DNA of 45,949 bases from an uncultured Collinsella sp. (GCA_959599635.1 CAUGJN010000004.1:1-45949), one strand, 5' to 3'; shown: positions 33,430 to 42,241, counted from the first letter of the stretch. The notes: a model not told the origin generated them from the sequence alone. Made by a program: numbers and translations.

Positions 33430-33670
33430 TGTCGCCGAACTGCCAACTACATTCTTCGAGTTATTCGGCCACGCTACCGGTTTTGTATAAATGCACCGCC
33501 GGGATTATCTGAGGGTTTTTGTCCTTATTTGAGCGTATACATGCCCATTTGCGCACTTACGTCACCGAATCAAACACCATTAGAGGCATGAATGTTCCCG
33601 AGAGGGCATCTTTAGCCATTTAACGACCTCCGACAGGCCGAATAACTCGAAATTTGTTGGTGGCGAAAGC
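33427..33670. repeat. Intergenic element bounded by an imperfect long inverted repeat
   Basis: TTCGAGTTATTCGGCC (33455-33470) is exactly inverted at 33636-33651. Weaker pairing extends outward about 20 nt (GCTTGTCGCC-CCAAC against GTTGGTGGCGAAAGC). The ~165 nt inside hold no ORF with a ribosome site. The arms resemble those at 10931-11061. This fills most of the gene-free 33369-33705 stretch. Confidence 0.6.
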
Positions 33671-33705
33671 GTAACAGTCCTATACGCCAAAAGCCGGTAT
33701 CTCCC

Positions 33706-33736
33706 ATGTGATAAAGGGACAGCCCCTTTGTCACAT
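33706..33736. repeat. REP-like palindrome G
   Basis: ATGTGATAAAGGG / CCCTTTGTCACAT (one wobble) around ACAGC. Its last base is the first base of the HAD-gene stop codon on the minus strand. Confidence 0.82.
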
Positions 33737-34599
33737 TATTCGATGATGGTGCGGGAGTTTTGCTTGCGCATGGTGGCGAGCATGTGTTTGGGGACGGCAT
33801 GGACCATGCAGCTGCCGATGGTCACGCTCGCGGCGGCCTTAGCTGCATCGCTTGCGTTTTTGGTCGCGTAGTTGTGGCGGAAACGCTTGAGCATGGCGAT
33901 GTCGTTGCCGCCGTCTCCATAGACCGCGACCTCGTCCTCGGCAATGCCGTAGTAACCCGCCAGCCAGGCCACGCTCTCGCCCTTGTTGCATGCCGCGTCC
34001 GTGATCTCGAACATCACCGGATCGAACGGCGCGTTGACCACACGGTCCGAGCGCTCGGCAAGATACGCCTTAAGGTCGCGCTCCAGCTCGGGCGAGGTCA
34101 CGCGACAATTGATCTTGCATACATCGTGACGCAAGATATCGCCGATCGACTGGTCGAAATACTGTTCCTCGTGATAGCTGCCACGCGCACGCATGCCGCG
34201 CATCACAATACGCTTGATGGGGCTGTCCTTTTTAAAGCCCGCCTGATGCATCTCGAACGATCCACTCGAAAACATGCCATCGGGCGTGGAGCAGTCAAAG
34301 CAAATGTCCGGGAACGCCTTGAGCAGCTCCTCGGTAACCTGCGGGTCGATGGTCCAGGTCTTGAGCACCTCGCCATGCCTGTCGCGCACGATGGACCCAT
34401 TGGAGCAGCAGGCGTCAAGCGCCAGGCCCGTAAAGCCATGCTCGCCGATCGGCAACGTCGAGCGTCCAGTCGCGGGAACCACATGCAGGCCAGCCTCAGT
34501 CAGCTCGCGAATGGCGCGGCGGATAGTCCTATCTGCCTCGTGCAGGGCGTTCAGCAGCGTTCCGTCTAAGTCACTCGCGAACATCTTGATCATGGGCAT
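33736..34599 (-). CDS. Cof-type HAD family hydrolase (phosphatase)
   Basis: 287 residues from the ATG at 34599 (AAGGAG upstream); an ATG 2 codons later is also possible. HAD motif I is FASDLDGTLLN (nucleophile Asp and acid/base Asp). Motif II is VPATGRS. The lysine and motif IV are in NKGESVAWLAGYYGI and VYGDGGNDIAMLKRF. The large C2 cap between motifs II and III marks the Cof subfamily, which dephosphorylates sugar phosphates, nucleotides or flavin precursors. Substrate unknown. The ribosome site and both start codons lie in the 3' arm of a 21-bp hairpin. Confidence 0.92.
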   Translation of the reverse strand: MPMIKMFASDLDGTLLNALHEADRTIRRAIRELTEAGLHVVPATGRSTLPIGEHGFTGLALDACCSNGSIVRDRHGEVLKTWTIDPQVTEELLKAFPDICFDCSTPDGMFSSGSFEMHQAGFKKDSPIKRIVMRGMRARGSYHEEQYFDQSIGDILRHDVCKINCRVTSPELERDLKAYLAERSDRVVNAPFDPVMFEITDAACNKGESVAWLAGYYGIAEDEVAVYGDGGNDIAMLKRFRHNYATKNASDAAKAAASVTIGSCMVHAVPKHMLATMRKQNSRTIIE

Positions 34600-34650
34600 G
34601 CCTCTCCTTCGCCTGCACGTTATTTTAGACGAAAGAGAGGCATGCCCATG
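34591..34650 (-). promoter_or_regulatory. 21-bp stem covering the HAD ribosome site and start codons
   Basis: 34630-34650 and 34591-34611 are inverted repeats of 21 nt with one G-U pair in RNA; the 18-nt loop is 34612-34629. The downstream arm contains AAGGAG and both ATGs. A TAAAAT -10-like box (34622-34627) is in the loop, so transcripts starting there would lack the upstream arm, while read-through transcripts from the MFS gene would fold shut. Confidence 0.6.
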
Positions 34651-34721
34651 CAAGAGTGTTCCAACGCGCCAGGACATTCGCTTCCGCAAAGCAACGGTGC
34701 CCCAGTGCGTTAAATCAATCG

Positions 34722-35972
34722 TTACGAGCGACTTTTCAGCCGATAAAACAGCGCCATCGTCAGCGTCAGCACCGCCAGCATGGCTGCGAATACAAACGCC
34801 GGTGTCCATCGATCATATGCAATCCCGTACACCAATTGCCCGATCGGCGTTGCGCAGGAAAGGACCATGTAAACGACCGAAAGCACTTTTCCGCAGAGTT
34901 CAGTCGGCGCTGCCCGCTGAACAAACGCGATGATTTCAACCGACGCAATGCTTGCCCACACCATGACCCATGCCGAACCAACCGCAAACACGGTGAACAC
35001 GCATGCATCTGCGCCGAACAGTTGCGCGACAATAATCGGTGCGACTCCAAAACAGATCATCGCAACATATCGACATATGTCATTGAAAGAAAAGCGATGC
35101 GGCCAAATGCCGACCAAGCCACTGCCGGCAAGACCACCCAAGCCCATAGCAACCTCAACTATCCCAACGCAGGACGATTGCATGCCGAGATGCTTTGTAA
35201 CAATAATGGGAGCGCCAATCGTTAGCCCAACCAACGCAAGGTTCAAAACTGCCGCAAGCAAAATCACAGCGACCAATGGTGCATTTTGCAACAGATACCG
35301 AATCGACTCCCGAAAATCGTTTCGGCATGTCGTACGAGTCGCGCCGTCTCTCATCGTTTCAGATGAGGCATTTTGCTTGAGTGCGACCCCAAACAAGAGA
35401 GCTGAAATCGCAAACGCCACCGACGCGGTTGCGCAAAGAGCATCGATGCCAAAGCACCCATAGACTGCCGTCCCGACCACAGGACCCAAGATATTGCTCA
35501 CCATGGTCATCTGCGAAACCAATGCAGTGGCCCGCTCAACCTTCTCTTCACCCGCCATGCGCACCGTCTCAATTTGGAGCATTGGCTTTAGCAGCGATTG
35601 AACACCATATTGAACACAAAGTATCGCTACTACGACGACCGCAAGAGGCAACGAGCGCTTCATGGGGATAGACAGCAGTGATGCAGTCATCAGAGCAATG
35701 CCGAGGGCCACGAGGACCTCGCGATGTCTTCCCCTATCCGCCAAGATTCCGCCAACCGGAGTTGCAAGTACGCCGGGTATGAACGCTATCGCCGCGACGA
35801 CGCCATATAACGTTGACGATCCACTGCGATCGAACAAGTAAAGTGGATACGCAAAGCACAGCGCCGACAGCATCGAATACGTGCACAGCTGCGCAACCAG
35901 AAGTTCCGCGAGCCTGATTGACCGCACTGTTTTTGATTTCAACGAGACACCGACGTCTCTCAGCCCAGCCAT
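34722..35972 (-). CDS. Major facilitator superfamily transporter
   Basis: 416 residues from the ATG at 35972 (GGGGGTG upstream), with 12 predicted membrane segments. The loop 2-3 signature is GGILADRGRHREVLVALG. The overall layout is that of the MFS_1/MFS_3 drug-exporter type. TetR-type operators lie in its promoter and a TetR gene is directly upstream on the same strand, so it is probably an inducible efflux pump. The exported compound is unknown. Confidence 0.88.
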   Translation of the reverse strand: MAGLRDVGVSLKSKTVRSIRLAELLVAQLCTYSMLSALCFAYPLYLFDRSGSSTLYGVVAAIAFIPGVLATPVGGILADRGRHREVLVALGIALMTASLLSIPMKRSLPLAVVVVAILCVQYGVQSLLKPMLQIETVRMAGEEKVERATALVSQMTMVSNILGPVVGTAVYGCFGIDALCATASVAFAISALLFGVALKQNASSETMRDGATRTTCRNDFRESIRYLLQNAPLVAVILLAAVLNLALVGLTIGAPIIVTKHLGMQSSCVGIVEVAMGLGGLAGSGLVGIWPHRFSFNDICRYVAMICFGVAPIIVAQLFGADACVFTVFAVGSAWVMVWASIASVEIIAFVQRAAPTELCGKVLSVVYMVLSCATPIGQLVYGIAYDRWTPAFVFAAMLAVLTLTMALFYRLKSRS

Positions 35973-35985
35973 AAGCCCACCCCCT

Positions 35986-36006
35986 ATACATACCACTAGT
36001 ATGTAT
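35986..36006. promoter_or_regulatory. TetR-type operator 1
   Basis: ATACATAC-CACTA-GTATGTAT, a perfect 8-bp dyad 14 nt upstream of the MFS start codon. Confidence 0.75.
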
Positions 36007-36017
36007 TTAATGACTTG

Positions 36018-36037
36018 AAAAGGGCAGCCGTGGCTAC
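36018..36037 (-). terminator. Hairpin between the TetR and MFS genes
   Basis: On the minus strand GGGTAGC-CACG-GCTGCCC followed by TTTTC: a 7-bp stem with a short U-run that may partly end TetR transcripts. Confidence 0.55.
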
Positions 36038-36051
36038 CCTCACAAATCAAT

Positions 36052-36070
36052 TACATACCGTTGGTATCTA
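36052..36070. promoter_or_regulatory. TetR-type operator 2
   Basis: TACATACC-GTT-GGTATCTA, same half-site as operator 1 with one mismatch, just past the TetR stop codon. Confidence 0.65.
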
Positions 36071-36072
36071 TA

Positions 36073-36735
36073 TTACCACCCGGCGCGGTCCCATACGTCC
36101 CAAATCTGCGCCGTTGTCTGAAGCACTTCATTACCCAAATCGAGCCCCACCGCGGCAGCCATCTGCGCCAAACATTGTGCGCGAGCGAGCATTCGCTCCT
36201 TGGGCTCGAGCGGACGGAACAATGGCAGCAGCCAAAGATTCGCCAACAACGATACGGCCTCCGCCGCTTCGCGCGGGCATTCGCACGCAATGGAGCCGTC
36301 GGCGATGCCCTCCTCGATCACTGGCAAGAGACAGCCATCGGCCGACTCGTCAAATGAGCCCTGGTACTGCATCGCCAGTAGGCGCGAGCTTTTTACCGGA
36401 TCTGCTGCAGGACGCATACGTGCCCATAGCTCAATTTGTGGAACAACGGACTCGGGAGCGTACAGTCGCTTGAGCTTTTGGGCTCCGGTCATATTACCGA
36501 CGCCAAGCATCGAGCGGCGGTGCTCAACAATCGGAGTCATCGCCCGATCAAACGCGGCGTTGAAAATCTCTTCTTTGCTCTTGAAGTGATGATAGACAGC
36601 GCCCTTGGTCATGCCGTCGAGACGGTCAACGATATCTTGAATACTCGTCCCCTCATAACCCTGTGCGCAGAATAGCTCCAGTGCCGCGTCGAGAATCTTC
36701 GCGACCGTCTCCTCGGGATATTTATTGCGACCCAT
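36073..36735 (-). CDS. TetR/AcrR family regulator of the adjacent MFS gene
   Basis: 220 residues from the ATG at 36735; an ATG 12 codons upstream (36771) is possible, and neither has a strong ribosome site. The helix-turn-helix is YEGTSIQDIVDRLDGMTKGA followed by VYHHFKSKEEIF, the classic TetR recognition helix. The C-terminal domain is ligand-binding. It lies upstream of the MFS gene with two ATACC/GGTAT operators in the 100-nt gap, so it probably represses the pump. Confidence 0.88.
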   Translation of the reverse strand: MGRNKYPEETVAKILDAALELFCAQGYEGTSIQDIVDRLDGMTKGAVYHHFKSKEEIFNAAFDRAMTPIVEHRRSMLGVGNMTGAQKLKRLYAPESVVPQIELWARMRPAADPVKSSRLLAMQYQGSFDESADGCLLPVIEEGIADGSIACECPREAAEAVSLLANLWLLPLFRPLEPKERMLARAQCLAQMAAAVGLDLGNEVLQTTAQIWDVWDRAGW

Positions 36736-36809
36736 AATCCGCCCATCCGCAACGCAAGTCTTGTGCCTCATTGCAGCATTTTAACGTTGCGGATGGCAGG
36801 CGGTCGATC

Positions 36810-37148
36810 CTACACCGCGGCAGGGCCGTGTTCGCCGGTACGGATGCGGATAACCTCCTCGACCGGCTCAACCCAGATCTTGCCGTCTCCAACGGCACCG
36901 GTGCGAGCAGCGTTGCAGATGATGTCGACAATGCCGTCGACATGTTCATCGGCGCAGATGAGGGTGAACTGCACCTTGGGGATCGTGTTGACGAGCAGCT
37001 CGTTGCCGCGCACGTATTCCTTCCAGCCATGCTGTGCGCCGCAGCCCTGCACCTGGTTGATAGTCATGCCGCGAACATCAGCAGCAAACAGCGCGTCTTT
37101 AAGAACCTCGAGCTTCTCGGCACGAACGATCGCCGTAATCTTCTTCAT
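36810..37148 (-). CDS. glnK: P-II nitrogen regulatory protein without the T-loop tyrosine
   Basis: 112 residues, full length. P-II signatures: TINQVQGCGAQHG, TGAVGDGKIWV (ATP site) and VIRIRTGE at the end. The protein senses ATP/ADP and 2-oxoglutarate and controls the ammonium channel and nitrogen enzymes. The T-loop reads EYVRGNELLVN where E. coli GlnK has LYRGAEYSVN, so the modified Tyr51 is Leu (and Tyr46 is Val). Classical uridylylation or adenylylation at Tyr51 is therefore impossible. GAGAGGA precedes the ATG. It follows amt by 47 nt. Confidence 0.93.
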   Translation of the reverse strand: MKKITAIVRAEKLEVLKDALFAADVRGMTINQVQGCGAQHGWKEYVRGNELLVNTIPKVQFTLICADEHVDGIVDIICNAARTGAVGDGKIWVEPVEEVIRIRTGEHGPAAV

Positions 37149-37195
37149 AGTAAATTCCTCTCTTTAAGAGTTGGTCTGACAGAACGTTAAAACCG

Positions 37196-38473
37196 CTAGT
37201 CCAGACCACTAAACGAGGGGTACGCGCTCTCGCCGTGCTGACTCGCATCCAGGCCCAGCGCCTCGTCGGCCTCGTCCACACGCAGGCTGCCGTGGAACAG
37301 TGCCTTGACCACCGCGGCGATCACCAAGTCGAGCACCAGCACAATAACGACCGTCACCACAATGCCCAGAACCTGCGAGACAAGCAGCGACACGTCGCCC
37401 GTGTAGAACAGGCCGCCCTTACCGGTCCACGAGAGCTCCGGCACGCAGAACAGGCCCGTGAGCACACCGCCCAAGATGCCGCCGATACCGTGGCAACCGA
37501 ACGCGTCGAGCGCATCGTCGTAGCCAAACTTGGTCTTAAGATGGCTGATGGCCAGGTAACAGACGGGCGAGACGATCAGGCCCATGACCAGCGCTGCCCA
37601 CGGCTCGACAAAGCCCGCACCCGGCGTGACCACCACAAGGCCCGCAACCAGACCGGTGCTGGCACCCACCAGCGTGGGGCGACCGGTGTGCACGCGCTCG
37701 ACGGCAAGCCACGAGACCATGCCCGCCGCGCTGGCCGTCACGGTGTTGAGGATGGCGAGCGCCGCCACGGCGTCGGCCTTAAACTCGCTGCCGCCGTTAA
37801 AGCCAAACCAGCCAAACCAAAGCAGGCCGGCGCCCAGCGCCACAAACGGCACGTTATGCGGACGGTAGCTCATCATGCCAAAGCCGCGACGACGGCCGAG
37901 CATTAAGCAGAGAATCAGGCCCGTGAGACCGGACGAAATGTGTACCACGTCGCCGCCGGCAAAGTCGAGCGCGCCGATGATGTCGCCGATAAAGGAACCA
38001 TCGCCGCCCCAAACCATGTGGGCGAGCGGCGCATAGACCACGAGCAGCCAAATGCCCAGGAAGGCCGTCATGGCACCAAACTTAACGCGGCCTGCCAGAC
38101 TGCCCGTAACGATAGCGGCGGTGATCATGGCAAACGCCATCTGGAAGGCGATGTTGATGATCTGAGGGTAGACGGCACCATCCGCAGCATTGCCCTCGGC
38201 CGCCTGCAGCACCTGGTTGAGCACCGGCAGGCACAGCAGCTGGTCAAAGCCGCCAATAAACGGGTTAGAACCGTCGCCACCGTAGGCCAGCGACCAGCCG
38301 GCAACAATCCACAGCACACCAACCAGGCCAATGGCGCCAAAGCACATAAGCATGGTGTTGATGACATTTTTGCGCCTGGACAGGCCGCCATAGAAAAACG
38401 CCAGACCCGGTGTCATTAAAAACACGAGCATGGTGCAGATGAGCATAAACGTTGTCGATCCCGTATCGTACAT
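37196..38473 (-). CDS. amt: Ammonium transporter (Amt family)
   Basis: 425 residues from the ATG at 38473 (GGGGGAG 3-4 nt upstream), the usual length, 11 membrane segments. MLICTMLVFLMTPGLAFFYG, GGDVVHISSGLTGLI (first pore His region) and DALDAFGCHGIGGILGGV (second pore His, DAFGCHGIGG) are the Amt signatures. It conducts ammonia/ammonium through the membrane; P-II from the next gene plugs it when nitrogen is sufficient. amt-glnK order is the classic operon. Confidence 0.95.
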   Translation of the reverse strand: MYDTGSTTFMLICTMLVFLMTPGLAFFYGGLSRRKNVINTMLMCFGAIGLVGVLWIVAGWSLAYGGDGSNPFIGGFDQLLCLPVLNQVLQAAEGNAADGAVYPQIINIAFQMAFAMITAAIVTGSLAGRVKFGAMTAFLGIWLLVVYAPLAHMVWGGDGSFIGDIIGALDFAGGDVVHISSGLTGLILCLMLGRRRGFGMMSYRPHNVPFVALGAGLLWFGWFGFNGGSEFKADAVAALAILNTVTASAAGMVSWLAVERVHTGRPTLVGASTGLVAGLVVVTPGAGFVEPWAALVMGLIVSPVCYLAISHLKTKFGYDDALDAFGCHGIGGILGGVLTGLFCVPELSWTGKGGLFYTGDVSLLVSQVLGIVVTVVIVLVLDLVIAAVVKALFHGSLRVDEADEALGLDASQHGESAYPSFSGLD

Positions 38474-38671
38474 TCGCTCCCCCTTGGTCGCATGAACGTT
38501 GTCGGCGCTCATGATGCGGCCGAGGGCCAACTGGTGTAGACCAGATACGGCGTTGTTAAACGCTGCGTTGTCGAATGGAAACGGTGCCGCAATCTTGGAA
38601 ACGGCACGGCAACGGGCGCGAAACGAACGGGAAACGTGCGAACGAGAAGGGCGCGCTTGGCTCCGCTCTGG

Positions 38672-39691
38672 CTAGCGCCGGAACAGCTCGCGGGCTCGGT
38701 CGCGGAGGTCGGTAGCTCGGATGACGCCCTCGTAGCGATTGATGCGCAGACGCGGGAAGGCGTTAAAGAAGCGCAGGTCACGACGGCTGAGCGACACACT
38801 CGGCACCGGACGGCTCATGCGCTTGCCGGCAAGGCGACGACTGAGCGACGGACGCGGCATGCTCGGCGCGACATCGGCAACGCGGCGGGCAGCGAGCGCC
38901 AGGCCGCGAGCACCATCCGAGATAAACGTCGGCATCGAAGCCTTCTCGCGCAGGGCATCGAGCGCCGCGTCGCCCAGCTCGGCCAGCCAAGCGTTAACGG
39001 CGCGACCGCGGATATGCGTCTGCGCCACCGAGTCGATCGCCGAATCGGGAATACGTTCGAGCATAGAGTCGGAGGCGTCGGCAAGCGACTCATTGATGCG
39101 GTCGGCAAGGTCGGCACGCACACGCTCAAGCTGATCGGACAGGCGGCGCCAGCTGGCCAACGAGCACACCGCATCGACCATCATCGCGACCGCGACGATA
39201 AAGGCGGACAGCCGCACAATCAGCACCGGCAGATGGCCAAGCAGCCCCAGCAATGCCGGCTCCACTAAACGGCAAATACACAACGCACCCAAGCCAAACG
39301 CGCAGGCCCAGTACAGGCAGATGCGTCCGTGCAGGTTAAACGGCAGATGCGAGTAATCCCAAAACCGGGCACCCGTCGTTTTTTCCAACAGCACGCCCAC
39401 ACTATATTCGATCACGCTGCATACGAGCGCGGCAGCGACAAACTGGCTCGAGGCGTCTGGGATTCCACGCAGCAGCAACCAGCACGCGATGCCGCCCGCA
39501 CCGTAGATGGGACAACACGGCCCTAGCAAAAAGCCGCTGTTGGCAAAGCGTCCGTGGTTGAGCATGGCGCAGACTGTCGACTCCCATACCCAGCCGCAAA
39601 AACCGTAGAAGGCAAACGAGAGTACCAGCGCCGAGAGCGGACAGGCGGCAAGCGTCGCGCCGTCAAATGCCATGTCGATCGCGGTTCCCAC
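38672..39691 (-). CDS. Putative ABC transporter permease of the CmpB type
   Basis: 339 residues, GTG start, GAGAGG upstream. Residues 15-180 carry about five membrane segments with FYGFCGWVWESTVCAM, FLLGPCCPIYGAGG and FWDYSHLPFNLHGRICLYW, the hallmarks of PF06541 (putative ABC-transporter type IV, CmpB). The C-terminal ~150 residues are a basic, Arg/Ser-rich soluble tail. Despite the family name, transport has not been shown for most members. It starts 4 nt after the HD gene's stop, so the two are one operon. Confidence 0.85.
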   Translation of the reverse strand: MGTAIDMAFDGATLAACPLSALVLSFAFYGFCGWVWESTVCAMLNHGRFANSGFLLGPCCPIYGAGGIACWLLLRGIPDASSQFVAAALVCSVIEYSVGVLLEKTTGARFWDYSHLPFNLHGRICLYWACAFGLGALCICRLVEPALLGLLGHLPVLIVRLSAFIVAVAMMVDAVCSLASWRRLSDQLERVRADLADRINESLADASDSMLERIPDSAIDSVAQTHIRGRAVNAWLAELGDAALDALREKASMPTFISDGARGLALAARRVADVAPSMPRPSLSRRLAGKRMSRPVPSVSLSRRDLRFFNAFPRLRINRYEGVIRATDLRDRARELFRR

Positions 39692-39694
39692 CGT

Positions 39695-40231
39695 CTACCC
39701 TCTCCTCTTTTCGTTCGATTCGCTGCTCACGTCATCGTCCGCCCTGTCTTTGCGCGGCAGACGGCCGGCAATCGTCTCGCGCAGCGCGCACCATTTATCC
39801 GCCAGGCACACAATCCATGCCTCGCGACACGTCGGCGGCACCGGTACCAGCGGAAACATATGGCGCGCGATGATATTCCGCTCGCGCGACGTCAGCTCAA
39901 AATCCTCTTCGGCACGCGCCAGGGCAAAAAACGGATGCCGAAAGCCATGCAGTCGATGGCTTGGGTCGGGATCGTGCCAGTCATAGAGAAAGTAATCGTG
40001 CAGCAGGGCCCCGCGCAGCAGCGACAAGCGGTCGACGGAGATACCGACGCGGCCCAGGCGCTCGGCAAAGGACAGACTTGCCCGCGCCACCGAGGTCACA
40101 TGCGTATACACCGTCACATCGCCATGCTGGATAAACTCGCGCGTCAGGTCCAGACGACCCGCCTGTGCCAGTTGACGGGCAGCATAGTCTACTTCGCACG
40201 CGATTTTCTCGGCACGAACGGTATCGGACAT
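39695..40231 (-). CDS. HD-domain hydrolase
   Basis: 178 residues from the ATG at 40231 (AAGGAGG 4 nt upstream). Metal-binding pattern of an HD phosphohydrolase: THVTSVARASL (first His), LLRGALLHDYFLYDW (HD doublet), HGFRHPFFAL and IIARHMFPL (further His), CLADKWCALRE (final Asp). Substrate unknown; small HD proteins act on nucleotides or cyclic dinucleotides. It is the first gene of a pair with the CmpB-type permease. The 40232-40459 gap to dxs is a divergent promoter region with nothing else visible. Confidence 0.88.
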   Translation of the reverse strand: MSDTVRAEKIACEVDYAARQLAQAGRLDLTREFIQHGDVTVYTHVTSVARASLSFAERLGRVGISVDRLSLLRGALLHDYFLYDWHDPDPSHRLHGFRHPFFALARAEEDFELTSRERNIIARHMFPLVPVPPTCREAWIVCLADKWCALRETIAGRLPRKDRADDDVSSESNEKRRG

Positions 40232-40459
40232 GCGGCCTCCTTCCGGCGGCGCTCGGCGGCAAGCCACAGCCTGCACGCAATGAATAAAATCATCATGGAA
40301 CTTATCAGTATGGCATCGGACAAAACGTTTTGCCCCACCAGTTGGCGAATTACCGCGCCGCCGTCACATATCAAACGCCAAAATGTGCGAGACTGTCTTG
40401 TGCAATTGTGCCGGCCGAGGGAGTGCCGGCGCACGATTCGCATGGAGTAACCCACAACG

Positions 40460-42241
40460 ATGCTGCTTACGCAAACGACAACGCCCGAGGACGTCAAGGC
40501 TCTCGATCGCGCCGAGCTTCCGCTGCTCTGCGGCGAGATCCGCCACGCCATCCTCGAAAGCTCCGCCGCCGTCGGCGGGCACGTTGCCCCCAACCTGGGC
40601 GTCGTTGAGCTTACGGTTGCGCTTCATCGCGTGTTTAACTCCCCCACCGACAAAATTGTCTTTGACGTGTCGCACCAGACCTATGCCCACAAGGCGCTGA
40701 CTGGGCGCGCGTACACTTATATCGACCCGGCACGCTACGGCGAGGCCTCTGGCTTTGCCAATCCCGACGAGTCCGAACACGACCTGTTCGCCATGGGCCA
40801 CACCTCCACATCGGTGAGCCTGGGCTGCGGCTTGGCGCACGCTCGTGACCTGGCGGGTGATGCGTACAACGTCATCACCATCATTGGCGACGGTTCGCTT
40901 TCGGGCGGTCTGGCGTTTGAGGGCTTTAGCAATGCCGCCGAGCTCGACAGCAACCTGATCATCATCGTCAACGATAACGACCAGTCCATTGCCGAGAACC
41001 ATGGCGGCCTGTATCGCAATCTGGCCGAGCTGCGCGCCAGCAACGGCACCTGTGAGCGCAACGTTTTCCGCGCGATGGGGCTCGACTACCGCTATCTGGA
41101 CGCCGGTAACGATGTGTTGGCCCTAGTCGACGTGCTGCAGGAACTGCGCGATATCGATCATCCCATCGTGCTGCACGTCTCCACCGCGAAGGGCAAGGGC
41201 TTTGAGCCGGCCCAGAGCGACCCCGAGCGCTGGCATCATGTAGGCCCGTTTGACATGGCGACTGGGCGCAAGCTCTGCCCGGGCCATCCGAGCGAGCCTG
41301 CGCCGCGCACCTATGCCGACATTACGGGCGAGGCCCTGAGCGCTGCCATAGAGCGCGATCCGCAGGTCGTGGGCATCACGGCCGCAACGCCCTATATCAT
41401 GGGCTTTACACCAGAGCTTCGCGCCGCCGCCGGCAAACAGTTCGTCGATGTGGGCATTGCCGAGGAGCATGCCGTGACCTTTGCCACCGCGCTTGCGCGC
41501 TCGGGCGCCAAGCCGGTCTTTGGTGTGTACGGCACGTTTTTGCAGCGTGCCTACGACGAACTGTGGCACGACCTGTGCCTCAACGACGCCCCCGCAACCA
41601 TCCTGGTATTTGGCGCGTCGATCTTTGGCACCACATCCGAGACGCATCTCTCGTTCTTTGATATTTCCATGCTGGGCGGTCTTCCCAACATGCACTACTT
41701 GGCGCCGGCCTGCATGGAGGAATATCTGTCCATGCTGAGCTGGTCGCTCGACCACCGCGAGCATCCCGTAGCGATCCGTGTACCGGGCATTGGCCTGGTA
41801 AGCCGCCCCGACCTGGCGCCTGCCGAAGACACCGACTACAGCGCCGTTCGCTACAACGTGGTGCGCCAGGGCCGCGACGTGGCCGTGCTCGCGCTCGGCG
41901 ATTTCTTTGAGCTGGGCGAGCGCGTGGCAAATCGCTTGACTGCCGAGTACGGCATCGAGGCCACGCTCGTCAACCCTCGCTTTGCAACCGAGCTTGACCG
42001 CGAGTTCCTCGACAGCCTTGCCGCCGAGCATCGCGTTGTCGTCACCCTCGAGGACGGCATCTTGGACGGCGGTTGGGGCGAACGCGTCGCGTGCTACTTG
42101 GCCTGCACGCCCGTGCGCACGCGCACCTTCGGCATCGCCAAGGGCTTCCCCGATCGCTACGATCCCAACGAGCTGTTGGCGCAATCCGGCATGACGGTCG
42201 AGAACATGGCCGCCGAGGCCGTAAGGCTACTCAATGAGTAA
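40460..42241 (+). CDS. dxs: 1-deoxy-D-xylulose-5-phosphate synthase-like protein
   Basis: 593 residues, shorter than the ~620 of standard Dxs. Thiamine-diphosphate features are present: GHTSTSVSLGCGLA, GDGSLSGGLAFEGF with NDNDQSI, VDVGIAEEHAVTFA (catalytic Glu) and GVYGTFLQRAYDE. Standard Dxs makes DXP from pyruvate and glyceraldehyde 3-phosphate for isoprenoids and thiamine. Two Dxs signatures are changed: GPxDGHD reads YLDAGND, and DRAGxVGxDGxTHxG reads FGASIFGTTSETHLS. It may be a functional but divergent clade or a paralogue with another substrate. The ATG has only a distant GGAG (12 nt). Confidence 0.8.
   Translation: MLLTQTTTPEDVKALDRAELPLLCGEIRHAILESSAAVGGHVAPNLGVVELTVALHRVFNSPTDKIVFDVSHQTYAHKALTGRAYTYIDPARYGEASGFANPDESEHDLFAMGHTSTSVSLGCGLAHARDLAGDAYNVITIIGDGSLSGGLAFEGFSNAAELDSNLIIIVNDNDQSIAENHGGLYRNLAELRASNGTCERNVFRAMGLDYRYLDAGNDVLALVDVLQELRDIDHPIVLHVSTAKGKGFEPAQSDPERWHHVGPFDMATGRKLCPGHPSEPAPRTYADITGEALSAAIERDPQVVGITAATPYIMGFTPELRAAAGKQFVDVGIAEEHAVTFATALARSGAKPVFGVYGTFLQRAYDELWHDLCLNDAPATILVFGASIFGTTSETHLSFFDISMLGGLPNMHYLAPACMEEYLSMLSWSLDHREHPVAIRVPGIGLVSRPDLAPAEDTDYSAVRYNVVRQGRDVAVLALGDFFELGERVANRLTAEYGIEATLVNPRFATELDREFLDSLAAEHRVVVTLEDGILDGGWGERVACYLACTPVRTRTFGIAKGFPDRYDPNELLAQSGMTVENMAAEAVRLLNE

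Noticed and set aside
33163..33591. 142-codon plus-strand frame across the small toxin-like locus
   Set aside because: No ribosome site and no domain; it runs through the REP element and inverted-repeat DNA and is antisense to the better supported 41-codon ORF.
32960..33736. Cluster of palindromes as a CRISPR array
   Set aside because: Three copies with different arms and irregular spacing, no uniform spacers and no cas genes.
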